64,000 nt of DNA from Rhizobiales bacterium 63-22. Lineage in GTDB: Bacteria > Pseudomonadota > Alphaproteobacteria > Rhizobiales > Rhizobiaceae. The notes below the pieces were generated by a model. The model saw only the letters and a list, made by a program, of their open reading frames with translations, was not told the origin of the DNA and ran no database searches. Where the stretch lies: NCBI GenBank assembly GCA_001898995.1, contig MKVZ01000017.1, forward strand, positions 565,560 through 629,559. The letters are read 5' to 3'. The position numbers and the translations under genes were made by a program. Numbering within the stretch: the stretch's first letter is position 1; every line of letters begins with the position of its first letter. Below are positions 47,080-56,334 of the stretch, in pieces.

Positions 47080-47766
47080 ATGCTCGCTTCGATACGCCTC
47101 CCGCTCTCGCCGTCCCTCTTTCTCGCCGGAATGCTGGCTACCGTCGGCCCTGCCGCGGCGTCGGTGCAGCCCGGCGGTCTTGCGCCGCTTCCCGTTTCCG
47201 TGCCCGGCGCGTTCCTGACGGATCCGCTGATCCCCGCCCCTGCCGAACCCTCGACTGAAAGCCCGGCCGTGAGGCCCGCACGGCCGCCCGCCGGGCCGAC
47301 GCCGGAAGTCTTCCACGATCTTGCGGCGTTGCCGGAGCCGGTGCGCCTGATGCACGACCGCATGATCGATGCCGCCCATTCCGGCGATATCGAAAGGCTG
47401 CGCCCGCTGCTCGCCATGGGGAACCGCTCCACCCGCTTCTCGCCGGAAGGCCGTGATGAAGATCCCATCTCCTATCTGAAATCGCTGGCGGGCGATCCGG
47501 AGGGCCGCGAAACGCTGGCCATCATGATCGACCTGCTCGAAACCGGCTATGTGCATCTTAATGCGGGCAAGCCGGACGAAGTCTATGTCTGGCCCTATTT
47601 CTACGCCGTGTCGCTCGATCATCTGACACCGCCGCAGATCGTCGACCTGCTGCGCATCGTGACGGCCAGCGACTACGAGGACATGAAGAAGGCCGGCGGC
47701 TATATCTTCTATTCGATCGGCATCGCGCCGGACGGAAGCTGGCGCTTCTTCAGCGCGGGCGAGTAA
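47080..47766 (+). CDS. Exported protein of unknown function
   Basis: This 228-residue protein has an N-terminal signal peptide (cleavage near AAAS, residue 28), a Pro-rich linker (about 30-75) and a compact C-terminal domain (about 78-228, with RLMHDRMIDAAHSGDIERL and YVWPYFYAVSLDHLTPPQI). No catalytic motif is recognised. It converges with the GlxA-type regulator gene six bases away, with no terminator visible between them. Confidence 0.75.
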   Translation: MLASIRLPLSPSLFLAGMLATVGPAAASVQPGGLAPLPVSVPGAFLTDPLIPAPAEPSTESPAVRPARPPAGPTPEVFHDLAALPEPVRLMHDRMIDAAHSGDIERLRPLLAMGNRSTRFSPEGRDEDPISYLKSLAGDPEGRETLAIMIDLLETGYVHLNAGKPDEVYVWPYFYAVSLDHLTPPQIVDLLRIVTASDYEDMKKAGGYIFYSIGIAPDGSWRFFSAGE

Positions 47767-47772
47767 CGGGCT

Positions 47773-48771
47773 CTATCCGGTCCGCGCCCGGCCCGGCGGC
47801 GCACCGTGGATGCGTTTCCAGACGCGGCGGAACTGCCGTGCCGAGGCGAAGCCGGACCGCTCCGCGACCTGTTCCATGTCGAGGCCGGAATGGAGCAGCA
47901 TCTCGCGCGCCAGCGCGACCTTCTGGCGGTTGACGTAGTCCGTCACGCTCATGCCCGCATATTCGTTGAAAAGCCGTGACAGGTTGCGCGGGCTGGCCCC
48001 GGCGATCCGCGCGAGCCTTTCCAGCGACCATACGCCGGCAGGATCGGCGGCGATAGCGTCCTGCGCCCTGTGAACGAGCGGATTCATATGGTTGCGGCCT
48101 TCCAGCCATGGCGAAAGCTGCGGATCGTCGCCGCCGCGCCGCAGATAGACTACCAGATAGCGCGCGACGGCGAGTGCCGTCGCATGGCCGGCCATCCCCG
48201 CCACGATATGCAGCATCAGGTCGATTCCGGCGGTGATCCCCGCACTCGTCAGCCGCTCGCCGTCCTCCACGAAAAGCCGGTTCTGCATCACGCGCGAAGC
48301 GGGCGCCTGCCGCTCCAGTTCATCAATGGTGAGGTGATGCGTCGTGCAGGCAAAGCCGTCGAGCAACCCGGCCCGCGCCGCCAGAAGCGCGCCGGAGCAG
48401 ATCGTGACCAGCCGAATACCGGGCCGCACCGTCCGCCTCAGCCAGGTAATGATTTCGCTTTCCGCGGCGACGTCGTCGGAACGGCTCGTCACAGCGCCGC
48501 CAAGCAGCACCTCGGCCGAACCCGGAACGACGACCAGCGCCCTGTCGGCCAGCGTTTCCGGCAAGGGACTGATGCCCGTAACGGCCAGCCCGATGGAACC
48601 CGGCACCGTTCGGGCCGGCCCCACATAACGGACGTCGAACCGCACCCGGCCCTGTTCCAGATTGGCCTTGCGCAGGACTTCCAGCGGCCCGGCCACGTCG
48701 AGCAACAGCAGGCGCGGCGGCACCACCACGTAAACCGGGACGAAAACGGTTCCTGCGCCCGGATCGTTCAT
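47773..48771 (-). CDS. GlxA-type transcriptional regulator (DJ-1/PfpI plus AraC HTH)
   Basis: The 332-residue protein has an N-terminal DJ-1/PfpI-like sensor domain (about 1-195, with LLLLDVAGPLEVLRKAN and the nucleophile-elbow-like TICSGALLAARAG). A C-terminal AraC helix-turn-helix region follows (about 230-330, LERLARIAGASPRNLSRLF and EQVAERSGFASARQFRR). Members sense small nitrogenous ligands. The ATG overlaps the stop of the isochorismatase-like gene by four bases, so it likely regulates that operon. Confidence 0.9.
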   Translation of the reverse strand: MNDPGAGTVFVPVYVVVPPRLLLLDVAGPLEVLRKANLEQGRVRFDVRYVGPARTVPGSIGLAVTGISPLPETLADRALVVVPGSAEVLLGGAVTSRSDDVAAESEIITWLRRTVRPGIRLVTICSGALLAARAGLLDGFACTTHHLTIDELERQAPASRVMQNRLFVEDGERLTSAGITAGIDLMLHIVAGMAGHATALAVARYLVVYLRRGGDDPQLSPWLEGRNHMNPLVHRAQDAIAADPAGVWSLERLARIAGASPRNLSRLFNEYAGMSVTDYVNRQKVALAREMLLHSGLDMEQVAERSGFASARQFRRVWKRIHGAPPGRARTG

Positions 48772-49334
48772 GCCGCCTTCCGCCCGGTCCCGCCGGCCAG
48801 CGCCTGCTCCACGGTCGCGATCCGCGCAAAGCGGTCCGCCAGCACCAGTTCGCTGCGGTCGCGGATTTCGGCGGCGCTCCATTGCCGGCCCGACGCGTCC
48901 GTCATCGGGAAAGTCAGCGTCGCCTCGCTTACGAAATCGACCATGTAGCCGAGGTCGGAAGCATGGCGGGTGGTCGTCTCGCAGCATTGCTCCGTACGGA
49001 TGCCGGAAACGAGAATGCGGCGGATGCCGTTCCTCACCAGCCACACGTCGAGCCCGCTGCCGATGAGCGCGCTGTGCCGCCGCTTGCGGAAGATCGCGTC
49101 GGGTTCGATGGACAAGGGCGACAGCGTTTTCACCAGACCGGACGCTTCCGAGAACGGCCCTTCATCCTCGACATGGAAAATCTGCACGGTCGGAATGCCG
49201 AGGCACCTCGCGCCGTCGGCCAGCGCCTGTTGGCGCTCGATATAGGCCGGCACGCCGTCTTCACGGTAATAGGGCCGCTCGCGGAAGGATTCCTGCGCGT
49301 CGATGACCAGAAGGGCCGCATGATCTCCGGACAT
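48768..49334 (-). CDS. Isochorismatase-family cysteine hydrolase
   Basis: This 188-residue protein has the family triad: Asp12 (LVIDAQESF), Lys84 (FRKRRHSAL) and Cys117 or Cys118 (TEQCCETT). The substrate could be a nicotinamide-like amide or a carbamoyl compound. The gene precedes and overlaps a GlxA-type regulator. Its AGGGAG ribosome site lies in one arm of an eight-base hairpin. Confidence 0.9.
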   Translation of the reverse strand: MSGDHAALLVIDAQESFRERPYYREDGVPAYIERQQALADGARCLGIPTVQIFHVEDEGPFSEASGLVKTLSPLSIEPDAIFRKRRHSALIGSGLDVWLVRNGIRRILVSGIRTEQCCETTTRHASDLGYMVDFVSEATLTFPMTDASGRQWSAAEIRDRSELVLADRFARIATVEQALAGGTGRKAA

Positions 49335-49340
49335 TTCTTT

Positions 49341-49365
49341 CTCCCTGTCAAAAGGTTACAGGGAG
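49341..49365 (-). promoter_or_regulatory. Inverted repeat covering the ribosome-binding site of the isochorismatase-like gene
   Basis: On the minus strand CTCCCTGT and ACAGGGAG form a perfect eight-base inverted repeat with a nine-base loop. The downstream arm contains the Shine-Dalgarno sequence AGGGAG, six bases before the ATG at 49334. It may act as an RNA switch or as a DNA operator, for example for the GlxA-type regulator. Confidence 0.55.
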
Positions 49366-49438
49366 AGCATAAGGCGCGCAACGCAGGCCGAAAGCCCTTT
49401 CCCGGACAAAGAGCGGACACTTCGCGCCAGACCCTGCG

Positions 49439-50776
49439 CTACCGGCGGTGCGGCAGCGCCTCCAGAAACTCCACCGGCTCACCCTTGTGCGGATTGACGA
49501 TCTCCGCCTCCCACATCACCTTGATGCCGCGCACGAAAGTGCCGACCGGCCAGCCGGTGACGGTCTTGCCGTGATAGGGCGTCCATCCGGCCTTCGAGCC
49601 GGCCTGTTCGTGGGTGATGGTCTCGCGGCGCTTCATATCCACGATGGTGAGGTCCGCGTCATAGCCGACCGCGATGCGGCCCTTGCGCGCCATGCCGAAG
49701 ATGCGGTTCGGGCCGTGGCTCGACAGGTCCACAAAACGTTCGAGCGTCAGCCGCCCCGCATTCACATGATCCAGCATGATAGGCACCAGCGTCTGCACGC
49801 CGGTCATGCCGGACGGCGAGGCAGGATAGGGCTTCTGCTTTTCCTCCAGCGTGTGCGGCGCGTGGTCGGAGCCGAGCACATCCACGATGCCCTGATCGAT
49901 ACCCTTCCAGACGCCGTCGCGGTGGCGCCTGTCGCGCACCGGAGGGTTCATCTGGATGAGATTGCCGAGCGTGGCGTAATCGTCGGCCGACAGCGTGAGA
50001 TGATGCGGCGTCGCCTCGCAGGTGGCGACGTCCTTGTGATCCTTGAGAAAATCGATCTCTTCCGCCGTCGAGATATGCAGCACATGGATGCGCGCGCCGG
50101 TTTCGCGCGCGATCCGCACGAGACGCTCGGTGCATTGCAGCGCCGCCAACTCGTCGCGCCAGACCGGATGGCTGGACGGATCGCCCTCGACGCGCAAATC
50201 CTTGCGCTGGTTGAGACGGAACTCGTCCTCGGAATGAAAGGCGGCGCGCCGGCGCGTATTCATCAGGATCGACGCCACGCCGGCGTCGTCCTCGACCAGA
50301 AGATCGCCGGTGGACGACCCCATGAAGACCTTGATGCCCGCCGCGCCCGGTAGGCGTTCCAGTTCGGCCACGTCCTTCGCATTGTCGCGCGTGCCGCCGA
50401 CCCAGAAGGCGAAATCGCAGTGCATCCGGTGCCGCCCGCGGCGAATCTTGTCCTCCAGCGCCTCCGGCGATGTGGTCAGCGGCTTGGTGTTCGGCATCTC
50501 GAAAACTGCGGTCACGCCGCCCAGAACGGCCGCGCGGGAACCGGTTTCAAGGTCTTCCTTGTGCTCCAGACCCGGCTCGCGGAAATGGACCTGACTGTCC
50601 ACCACGCCCGGCAGGATATGCAGGCCGGTGCAGTCGATCACCTCGCCCGCCGCGCTGCCGTCAAGGGAACCGATGGCGGCGATGCGGCCGGCGCGGATGC
50701 CAATGTCGCGCTGCCCGATGCCGTCATGGTTGACGATGGTTGCGCCCTTCAGAATCGTGTCGAACGTCCCGGCCAT
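49439..50776 (-). CDS. pyrC: Dihydroorotase-like cyclic amidohydrolase
   Basis: This 445-residue amidohydrolase starts after CAGGAGGCAGGA. The motifs LHISTAEE, TCEATPHHLTL and SDHAPHTLEEK keep the later metal and substrate residues. The first metal motif reads DSQVHFREPG: residue 62, normally the first His of H-x-H, is glutamine, while His64 and Arg66 are present. It may be a functional dihydroorotase of a Q-x-H subgroup, or a different cyclic amide hydrolase. No pyrB is nearby. The symbol is given on overall similarity. Confidence 0.78.
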   Translation of the reverse strand: MAGTFDTILKGATIVNHDGIGQRDIGIRAGRIAAIGSLDGSAAGEVIDCTGLHILPGVVDSQVHFREPGLEHKEDLETGSRAAVLGGVTAVFEMPNTKPLTTSPEALEDKIRRGRHRMHCDFAFWVGGTRDNAKDVAELERLPGAAGIKVFMGSSTGDLLVEDDAGVASILMNTRRRAAFHSEDEFRLNQRKDLRVEGDPSSHPVWRDELAALQCTERLVRIARETGARIHVLHISTAEEIDFLKDHKDVATCEATPHHLTLSADDYATLGNLIQMNPPVRDRRHRDGVWKGIDQGIVDVLGSDHAPHTLEEKQKPYPASPSGMTGVQTLVPIMLDHVNAGRLTLERFVDLSSHGPNRIFGMARKGRIAVGYDADLTIVDMKRRETITHEQAGSKAGWTPYHGKTVTGWPVGTFVRGIKVMWEAEIVNPHKGEPVEFLEALPHRR

Positions 50777-50860
50777 TCCTGCCTCCTGTGCTGCGAACGG
50801 ACTTGCGAGCCTCTCCATTGGGGCTTACGTAACGATGGCGCGAAAGGCAAGGAAGAAGCG

Positions 50861-51724
50861 ATGACGACAACCGCCGAAACGATCAATCTTCCCGGCAGGG
50901 CTCTGGTCCACATCACCGGCGAGGAAGCGGAAAAGTTCCTGCAAGCCGTGATCACCACCGATCTCGACAAGCTCGGCGGCGACGAGGCGAAACCCGGCGC
51001 GCTGCTGACGCCGCAGGGCAAGATACTGTTCGATTTCCTCGTCTCGCGTATCGAAAACGGCCTGCGTTTCGATCTTCAAGCCGATATCGCCGCCGATTTC
51101 ATGAAGCGCATCGCGCTCTACCGGCTGCGCGCCAAAGCGGAAATTACACAATTGTCCGAATCCCTTGTCGGGGTTTGCTGGCAGGGCGATTCACCTGCTT
51201 CAGAAAGCGATTCAACGAAGCGCGACATGCGCTTCCCTGCCGAACTGAAGGTGCGGCGCATCTATGGCGCGGTGACGGCGAATACGGATGAAAGCGCGTG
51301 GACGCGGCTGCGCGCCGAATATGGCGTGGCGGAAGGGGAAGCCGATTTTTCCTATGGCGAAGTCTTTCCGCATGACGTGAATTTCGACCAGACCGGCGGA
51401 GTCTCCTTTCCCAAGGGATGCTTTATCGGGCAGGAAGTCGTCTCACGCATGCAGCATCGCGGCACGGCGCGCCGCCGCACTCTGGTGGCGCGGGCTCAGG
51501 CACCGCTGCCGCCCATGGGAACACCGCTCACGGCGGGCGGCCGCGAGATCGGCACGCTCGGCTCGTCGGCCGGAGGCGTGGGCATCGCGCTGGCGCGCAT
51601 CGACCGCGTGAAGGAAGCGATCGATGCGGGCACGCCCGTGCTGGCCGGCGATGTGGACGTCACACTCGCTTTGCCGCCGCATGTGCGGTTCACCTTTCCC
51701 GAAGCGCAGGCGGGGGACGCCTGA
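50861..51724 (+). CDS. ygfZ: YgfZ family folate-binding iron-sulfur maturation protein
   Basis: This 287-residue GcvT-like protein has the YgfZ signature KGCFIGQEVVSRMQHRG at about residue 183, with the conserved Cys. YgfZ uses folate and helps assemble or repair Fe-S clusters in particular enzymes. The ATG follows GGAAGAAGCG. Its stop overlaps the HD gene by one base, starting a three-gene plus-strand run. Confidence 0.9.
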   Translation: MTTTAETINLPGRALVHITGEEAEKFLQAVITTDLDKLGGDEAKPGALLTPQGKILFDFLVSRIENGLRFDLQADIAADFMKRIALYRLRAKAEITQLSESLVGVCWQGDSPASESDSTKRDMRFPAELKVRRIYGAVTANTDESAWTRLRAEYGVAEGEADFSYGEVFPHDVNFDQTGGVSFPKGCFIGQEVVSRMQHRGTARRRTLVARAQAPLPPMGTPLTAGGREIGTLGSSAGGVGIALARIDRVKEAIDAGTPVLAGDVDVTLALPPHVRFTFPEAQAGDA

Positions 51725-52341
51725 TGGCAGCCGCCGACCGTTCCTCCGGCAAGGCCCGTGCATGGCAGCGCATGCTGTCGGGGCGCAGGCTCGATCTGCT
51801 CGATCCCTCGCCGCTCGACGTGGAAATCAGCGATATCGCGCACGGTCTGGCGCGTGTGGCGCGCTGGAACGGCCAGACTATCGGCGAACATGCCTTTTCG
51901 GTGGCGCAGCACTCGTTGCTGGTGGAGCATATTTTCAACCGACTCACACCGGAAGCCGATGCGGAATGGCGGATGACGGCCTTGCTGCACGACGCGCCGG
52001 AATATGTGATCGGCGACATGATCTCGCCGTTCAAGGCCGTGATGGGAGGCGACTACAAGATGGTCGAGAACCGCCTCGACACGGCTGTCCGCCTGCGCTT
52101 CGCCCTGCCTCCGACGCCGCCGATGGCGCTCAGGACGCTGGTGAAGCGCGCCGACCAGATCGCGGCCTTCTTCGAGGCGACGCGGCTCGCCGGCTTCACC
52201 GAGAGCGAGGCGGTCAAATATTTCGGGCGTCCGCGCGGCTTCGACCCGACCGGGCTGGACCTGACGCCGCGCCCCACAGGCAAGGTGCAGGACGAATTCC
52301 TCGCCCGCTTCGGGGAGATCGACCGCGAGAGGAGAGGCTGA
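51724..52341 (+). CDS. HD-domain hydrolase (YfbR-like)
   Basis: This 205-residue protein has an HD metal-binding core: conserved histidines in GEHAFSVAQHS and His89-Asp90 in LLHDAPEYVIGD, plus a later Asp in KRADQIAAFF. The pattern resembles YfbR 5'-nucleotidases and related HD phosphohydrolases. The substrate is probably a nucleotide, by family. The ATG shares one base with the ygfZ stop, and the next gene starts one base after its stop. Confidence 0.85.
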   Translation: MAAADRSSGKARAWQRMLSGRRLDLLDPSPLDVEISDIAHGLARVARWNGQTIGEHAFSVAQHSLLVEHIFNRLTPEADAEWRMTALLHDAPEYVIGDMISPFKAVMGGDYKMVENRLDTAVRLRFALPPTPPMALRTLVKRADQIAAFFEATRLAGFTESEAVKYFGRPRGFDPTGLDLTPRPTGKVQDEFLARFGEIDRERRG

Positions 52342-52342
52342 C

Positions 52343-52873
52343 ATGCCGCAAATCGTCGTTTGTCCGCTGTCACGTGTCGAGGAAGCGGCGCGCACCTATG
52401 GCGCGCTCGACATGGTGACGCTGATCGGGACTGGCACGGAGGTGCCGTTGCCCATGCAGATCGTGCCGGAACGCTATTTGCGGCTGGATTTCCACGATAT
52501 CGTCGAGCCCGCCGAAGGCATGACGCCGCCCGGCGAGGAGCACGTCGCCGCGCTGATCGGCTTTGCCCGTCGCTGGGCTCTGCGCGGGAGGGGGGAAACG
52601 CCGCTGCTGATCCATTGCTATGCGGGTATTTCACGCTCGACGGCGGCGGCCTTCATCAGCGCGGCCGCTCTCAACCCGCGGCGGGATCCGTTCGAACTGG
52701 CACAGCGCCTGCGCGCGTGCTCACCCTCGGCAACACCCAATATGCGCCTGATCCGGCTGGCCGACGCCATGCTGGCCCGTGACGGCCGGATGATCGAAGC
52801 CGTCGCCGCAATCGGACGCGGCGCGGAAGCCTTCGAGGGCGAGGTTTTCAGTTTTTCGCCGGACGGTCCGTGA
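52343..52873 (+). CDS. Tyrosine phosphatase-like protein
   Basis: This 176-residue protein has the C-x5-R phosphatase loop HCYAGISRST (Cys92, Arg98). An upstream Asp in FHDIVEP may serve as the general acid. It is cytoplasmic, and the target is unknown. It completes the ygfZ-HD-phosphatase set. Its last 26 bases overlap the 3' end of the convergent alpha/beta hydrolase gene. Confidence 0.88.
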   Translation: MPQIVVCPLSRVEEAARTYGALDMVTLIGTGTEVPLPMQIVPERYLRLDFHDIVEPAEGMTPPGEEHVAALIGFARRWALRGRGETPLLIHCYAGISRSTAAAFISAAALNPRRDPFELAQRLRACSPSATPNMRLIRLADAMLARDGRMIEAVAAIGRGAEAFEGEVFSFSPDGP

Positions 52874-53816
52874 CGGATGTGTGGCGGGCAACGAAGCCGG
52901 CCACGCCGGAGACAAGTCCCTCCGCCAAGGGCAGGTTCGGATCGGAATAAGTGGCAATATTGTCAGCCCGATCCATGGGCACCTTTTTCAGCACATGATT
53001 CATGCCCGCGATTGTCAATGTCTCGATACCCGGACGGGCAGCGGCGAGCCTACGGGCGTCGTCGGGCGAAACCTGCAAATCGGACGTTCCCTGCACCACC
53101 AGTACCGGCGCGGAAACGCGCCGTAACTCGGCGACGGGATCGAGCGGAAGCCATGACATGAGATAAGGCTGGACGCTTGCCCGGAACACGGGTTGCAAGG
53201 CCGGAGAGGTCACGGCAACCGTCTTGCCGTCGCGCAGTCTGTCGAGCGCGGTCTTCACTTCCGACAAAACCGTATCGGTTGCCCCTGCCGCCCGCAACTG
53301 GCGCAAAAGCAGTTCGCTCGCCGGTCGGCCGGCACCGGCGATGAGGATAATCCCGTCAGGCGCCTCCACTTGCGCCGCCATCGTCGCGACCAGCGCACCC
53401 TCGCTGTGGCCGATGAGAAAGACCGAGCGGATGCGGGGAAATGCATGCAGGAAACGCGCCCAGCGGCGCGCATCGTCGACATAGGTGGAAAAGCGCAGGC
53501 TTGCTTCATCCGTCCTGCCCGCAAGGCTCTGGCCGATACCGCGCTTGTCGACCCGCAACGAAGCAATGCCGTGCGCGGCGAGCGCGCGGGCGAGCATTTT
53601 GAGACTGTCATTCATCATGCCGGGTGCATTGCCGTCGCGGTCGGTCGGCCCCGATCCGGCGAGGATCAGCGCGGCAGGAACCGTCGCCGTCCCCGCGGGC
53701 CATGTCAGCGTTCCGTGCAGGCCGCCCAGTTCGGCAGGCTGCTCGGAAAAATCCGCGCCAGAAGCCGCACCGGCGAAGAACGTGCCAAACAGGACCGCGA
53801 GCAAAAGGCGCGTCAT
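52848..53816 (-). CDS. Exported alpha/beta hydrolase
   Basis: The 322-residue protein has a signal peptide (to about ASGAD, residue 21), an oxyanion-hole-like [11 protein letters not shown], the nucleophile elbow GHSEG (Ser138), a probable acid Asp in [10 protein letters not shown] and a catalytic His in GMNHVLKK. It is a periplasmic serine hydrolase of the S9/BD-FAE-like type; the substrate is unknown. The ATG overlaps the recO stop by four bases, putting it at the end of the acpS-to-recO run. Confidence 0.88.
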   Translation of the reverse strand: MTRLLLAVLFGTFFAGAASGADFSEQPAELGGLHGTLTWPAGTATVPAALILAGSGPTDRDGNAPGMMNDSLKMLARALAAHGIASLRVDKRGIGQSLAGRTDEASLRFSTYVDDARRWARFLHAFPRIRSVFLIGHSEGALVATMAAQVEAPDGIILIAGAGRPASELLLRQLRAAGATDTVLSEVKTALDRLRDGKTVAVTSPALQPVFRASVQPYLMSWLPLDPVAELRRVSAPVLVVQGTSDLQVSPDDARRLAAARPGIETLTIAGMNHVLKKVPMDRADNIATYSDPNLPLAEGLVSGVAGFVARHTSVTDRPAKN

Positions 53817-54541
53817 GACTGCCGCCTCGCCAGCGCATTCAAAAAGCCGGCGCGGGAATCGGGCGGGGTCTGGGCGCGCGGCTCCCAGACATGGCGCATC
53901 AGGAAATAGCCGGTCATTGTGAAGGCACACTCGATCTCGGCCACGGAAGCGGCGCGCACGCCCATATCGCCCACGAAAGCCGGCAGGGCAAGCAGCCTGC
54001 CGGCCCACGGCGCGCCGGCCTCGGCCGAGACGGCGCGGCCGGATTTCGGCGAGACCCAGACCAGATTCTCACGGCTGCCGGTGGCCGCGCATTCGCGCAG
54101 ATCGAGGCCGAAGCCCAGTTCCTCCAGCATCATCACCTCGAAACGCAGCAGCAATTCGCCGGAAGCGAGCGGATCGTCGAAATGGTCGATGATGAGCCGC
54201 AGCGTCTCATAAAGGCCCTGATGCGGGTCGCGTTCGGGCAACAGACGCAGATGCGCCGCCGCAAGCTGGATGCCATGGAGCGCCAGCGGCGTCTCGATCA
54301 GCCGCGCCGCCGCGAAGCCGAGCGGTTCCACAGTGAAGGTGCCCAGATGCTCGTCCAGCCTTGCCCACCATGCGAGATCGACATGGTTGCCGGGCTGGAG
54401 CAGCGGCTGCATGCGGCGGGAACGCCCGCCGCGCACAAGTCCCAGATGGCGGCCATGGCCGCGGGTCATCACCTCGACGATGGCGCTCGTCTCGCCATGG
54501 CGGCGTGTACCCAGAACGATGCCTTCGTCGCGCCATTCCAT
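53813..54541 (-). CDS. recO: DNA repair protein RecO
   Basis: This 242-residue protein from [20 protein letters not shown] has an N-terminal OB-fold and a helical C-terminal domain ([18 protein letters not shown]), as in RecO. It loads RecA on gaps with RecR. The ATG at 54541 was preferred for its spacing from GGGGTG; another ATG two codons upstream is possible. The gene follows era by 15 bases, the usual rnc-era-recO order. Confidence 0.92.
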   Translation of the reverse strand: MEWRDEGIVLGTRRHGETSAIVEVMTRGHGRHLGLVRGGRSRRMQPLLQPGNHVDLAWWARLDEHLGTFTVEPLGFAAARLIETPLALHGIQLAAAHLRLLPERDPHQGLYETLRLIIDHFDDPLASGELLLRFEVMMLEELGFGLDLRECAATGSRENLVWVSPKSGRAVSAEAGAPWAGRLLALPAFVGDMGVRAASVAEIECAFTMTGYFLMRHVWEPRAQTPPDSRAGFLNALARRQS

Positions 54542-54556
54542 TGGCATTCACCCCGA

Positions 54557-55489
54557 TCAGACCGGGAAATCGAGTCCCATCTCGCGATAGCGTTCCGGGT
54601 CGTCGCTCCAGTTCTCGCGCACCTTGACGAACAGGAACAGATGCACAGGCTGTTCGAGAATATCGGAAATTTCCCTGCGCGCCGACTGGCCGATCACCTT
54701 GATGGTCTCGCCCTTGTGGCCGAGCACGATCTTCTTCTGGCTCTCGCGCTCGACATAGATCACCTGCTCGATGCGCACCGAGCCGTCCTTGCGCTCTTCC
54801 CAGCGTTCCGTCTCCACCGTCGAGGCGTAGGGCAGTTCCTCGTGGAGCCGCAGATAGAGCTTTTCGCGGGTGATCTCGGCGGCGAGCTGGCGCATCGGCA
54901 TGTCGGAAATCTGGTCTTCGGGATAGTACCACGGACCTTCCGGCACGCTTTCCGCCAGATATTTCGCGAGATCGGCGCAGCCCGATCCGGTCAGGGCCGA
55001 AATCATGAAGGTGCGGTCGAAAGCCGCCAGTTCGTTGGCCTTCTGCGCCAGTTCGAGCAGGCTCGAACGCTCGACGCGGTCGACCTTGTTCAGCACCAGA
55101 ACCTTCTTCTGGCGCACGTCCTTCACGCTTTCCAGAAGGGCTGCGGCGTTCTCGTTCAGGCCGCCCTGCGCGTCGATGAGCACGAGCACGATGTCCGCAT
55201 CCTTCGCGCCGCCCCACGCGGTGGTCACCATGGCGCGGTCGAGCCTGCGCTTCGGGCGGAATATGCCCGGCGTATCCACCAGCACGATCTGCGCCGGGCC
55301 CTCGATGAAGATGCCGCGCACCAGCGCGCGCGTGGTCTGCACCTTGTGCGTGACGATGGAAACCTTGGTGCCGACAAGCTGGTTCACCAGCGTCGACTTG
55401 CCGGCATTGGGCGCCCCGATCAGCGCCACGAAGCCGGAGCGCGTTCCCCCCGTCTGCGCCGCGTCGTCAGCGGCCGTCCGATTGTTCAT
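54557..55489 (-). CDS. era: GTPase Era
   Basis: This 310-residue protein has the G1 motif GAPNAGKST, G3 DTPG, G4 NKVD and a C-terminal KH domain (VIGQSARREISDILEQ region). Era binds the 3' end of 16S rRNA and promotes 30S assembly. The gene lies between rnc and recO. All GTPase motifs are intact. Confidence 0.96.
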   Translation of the reverse strand: MNNRTAADDAAQTGGTRSGFVALIGAPNAGKSTLVNQLVGTKVSIVTHKVQTTRALVRGIFIEGPAQIVLVDTPGIFRPKRRLDRAMVTTAWGGAKDADIVLVLIDAQGGLNENAAALLESVKDVRQKKVLVLNKVDRVERSSLLELAQKANELAAFDRTFMISALTGSGCADLAKYLAESVPEGPWYYPEDQISDMPMRQLAAEITREKLYLRLHEELPYASTVETERWEERKDGSVRIEQVIYVERESQKKIVLGHKGETIKVIGQSARREISDILEQPVHLFLFVKVRENWSDDPERYREMGLDFPV

Positions 55490-55628
55490 TTTTGTTCCTT
55501 CCAGACGATGGTTGCGCCGAAAGCAGTCTTCCCCCTCGAAACCGGTTCCGGCGTCGACAGGCCCGGTTTCCGGGCCCTGTCACGATTTGACGATTATAAA
55601 CGATCCCTACGGAAAACGCAGGCCTGCA

Positions 55629-56333
55629 TCATTGCGGCCCGCCGCGCTTCCAAACGCCTTCGCGATAGAGCATGGCCTCGGCGGCGCCCTGCTCCGCGAT
55701 GCGCTTGGAGCGGCCCTCGCCCTGTTCGGGCGCAAAGCCCTCCACCGTCACCTCGACCACGAACAGCGGATCGTGATCCGGCCCGCTGCGCTTCGCGATC
55801 GCATAGACGGGCTGCACATTGCCCTGCTGATGCGCCCACTCCTGCAATTCGGTCTTGGCGTCGCGGCGCCCGGCTCCTGTTTCGAGCGAGCGCTTTTTCC
55901 AGTAACGCTGGACGAAGGGACGCACCGCTTCCAGCCCGCCGTCAAGATAGATGGCGGCGATCAGCGCCTCCACCACATCGGCGCGCAGGTTGAGCAGACG
56001 TTTGTCCCTGAGCGACTTGATGTCCGATCCGGTATGGATCAATCCGGCAAGGCCCATCTCGTCGGCAATCGCCGCGCAGGTCTGCGCATTGACCAGCGCA
56101 TTGAGGCGGACCGACAATTCGCCTTCGGACGCTTCGGGGAAGCCCTCGAACAGCATTTCCGCTATGACGATGCCCAGCACGCGGTCGCCGAGAAACTCCA
56201 GCCGCTCGTAGTTGGCGCGCTGCGGCCCCTGCACGCTCGAATGGGTGAGCGCCTGTTCCAGCCGCTTCAGGTCGAGAAAACGGTGGCCCGTGCGCTCCCC
56301 GAGAATCGCGGCGGCATCTTGCGCTGAAGCCAT
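55629..56333 (-). CDS. rnc: Ribonuclease III
   Basis: This 234-residue protein has the RNase III signature YERLEFLGD with catalytic Glu46 and Asp50. A second acidic pair (DVVEALIAAIYLDGG) and a C-terminal double-stranded RNA-binding domain follow. It processes rRNA precursors and structured mRNA. The ATG at 56333 lies one base after the lepB stop and gives the usual N-terminus. Confidence 0.95.
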   Translation of the reverse strand: MASAQDAAAILGERTGHRFLDLKRLEQALTHSSVQGPQRANYERLEFLGDRVLGIVIAEMLFEGFPEASEGELSVRLNALVNAQTCAAIADEMGLAGLIHTGSDIKSLRDKRLLNLRADVVEALIAAIYLDGGLEAVRPFVQRYWKKRSLETGAGRRDAKTELQEWAHQQGNVQPVYAIAKRSGPDHDPLFVVEVTVEGFAPEQGEGRSKRIAEQGAAEAMLYREGVWKRGGPQ

Positions 56334-56334
56334 T

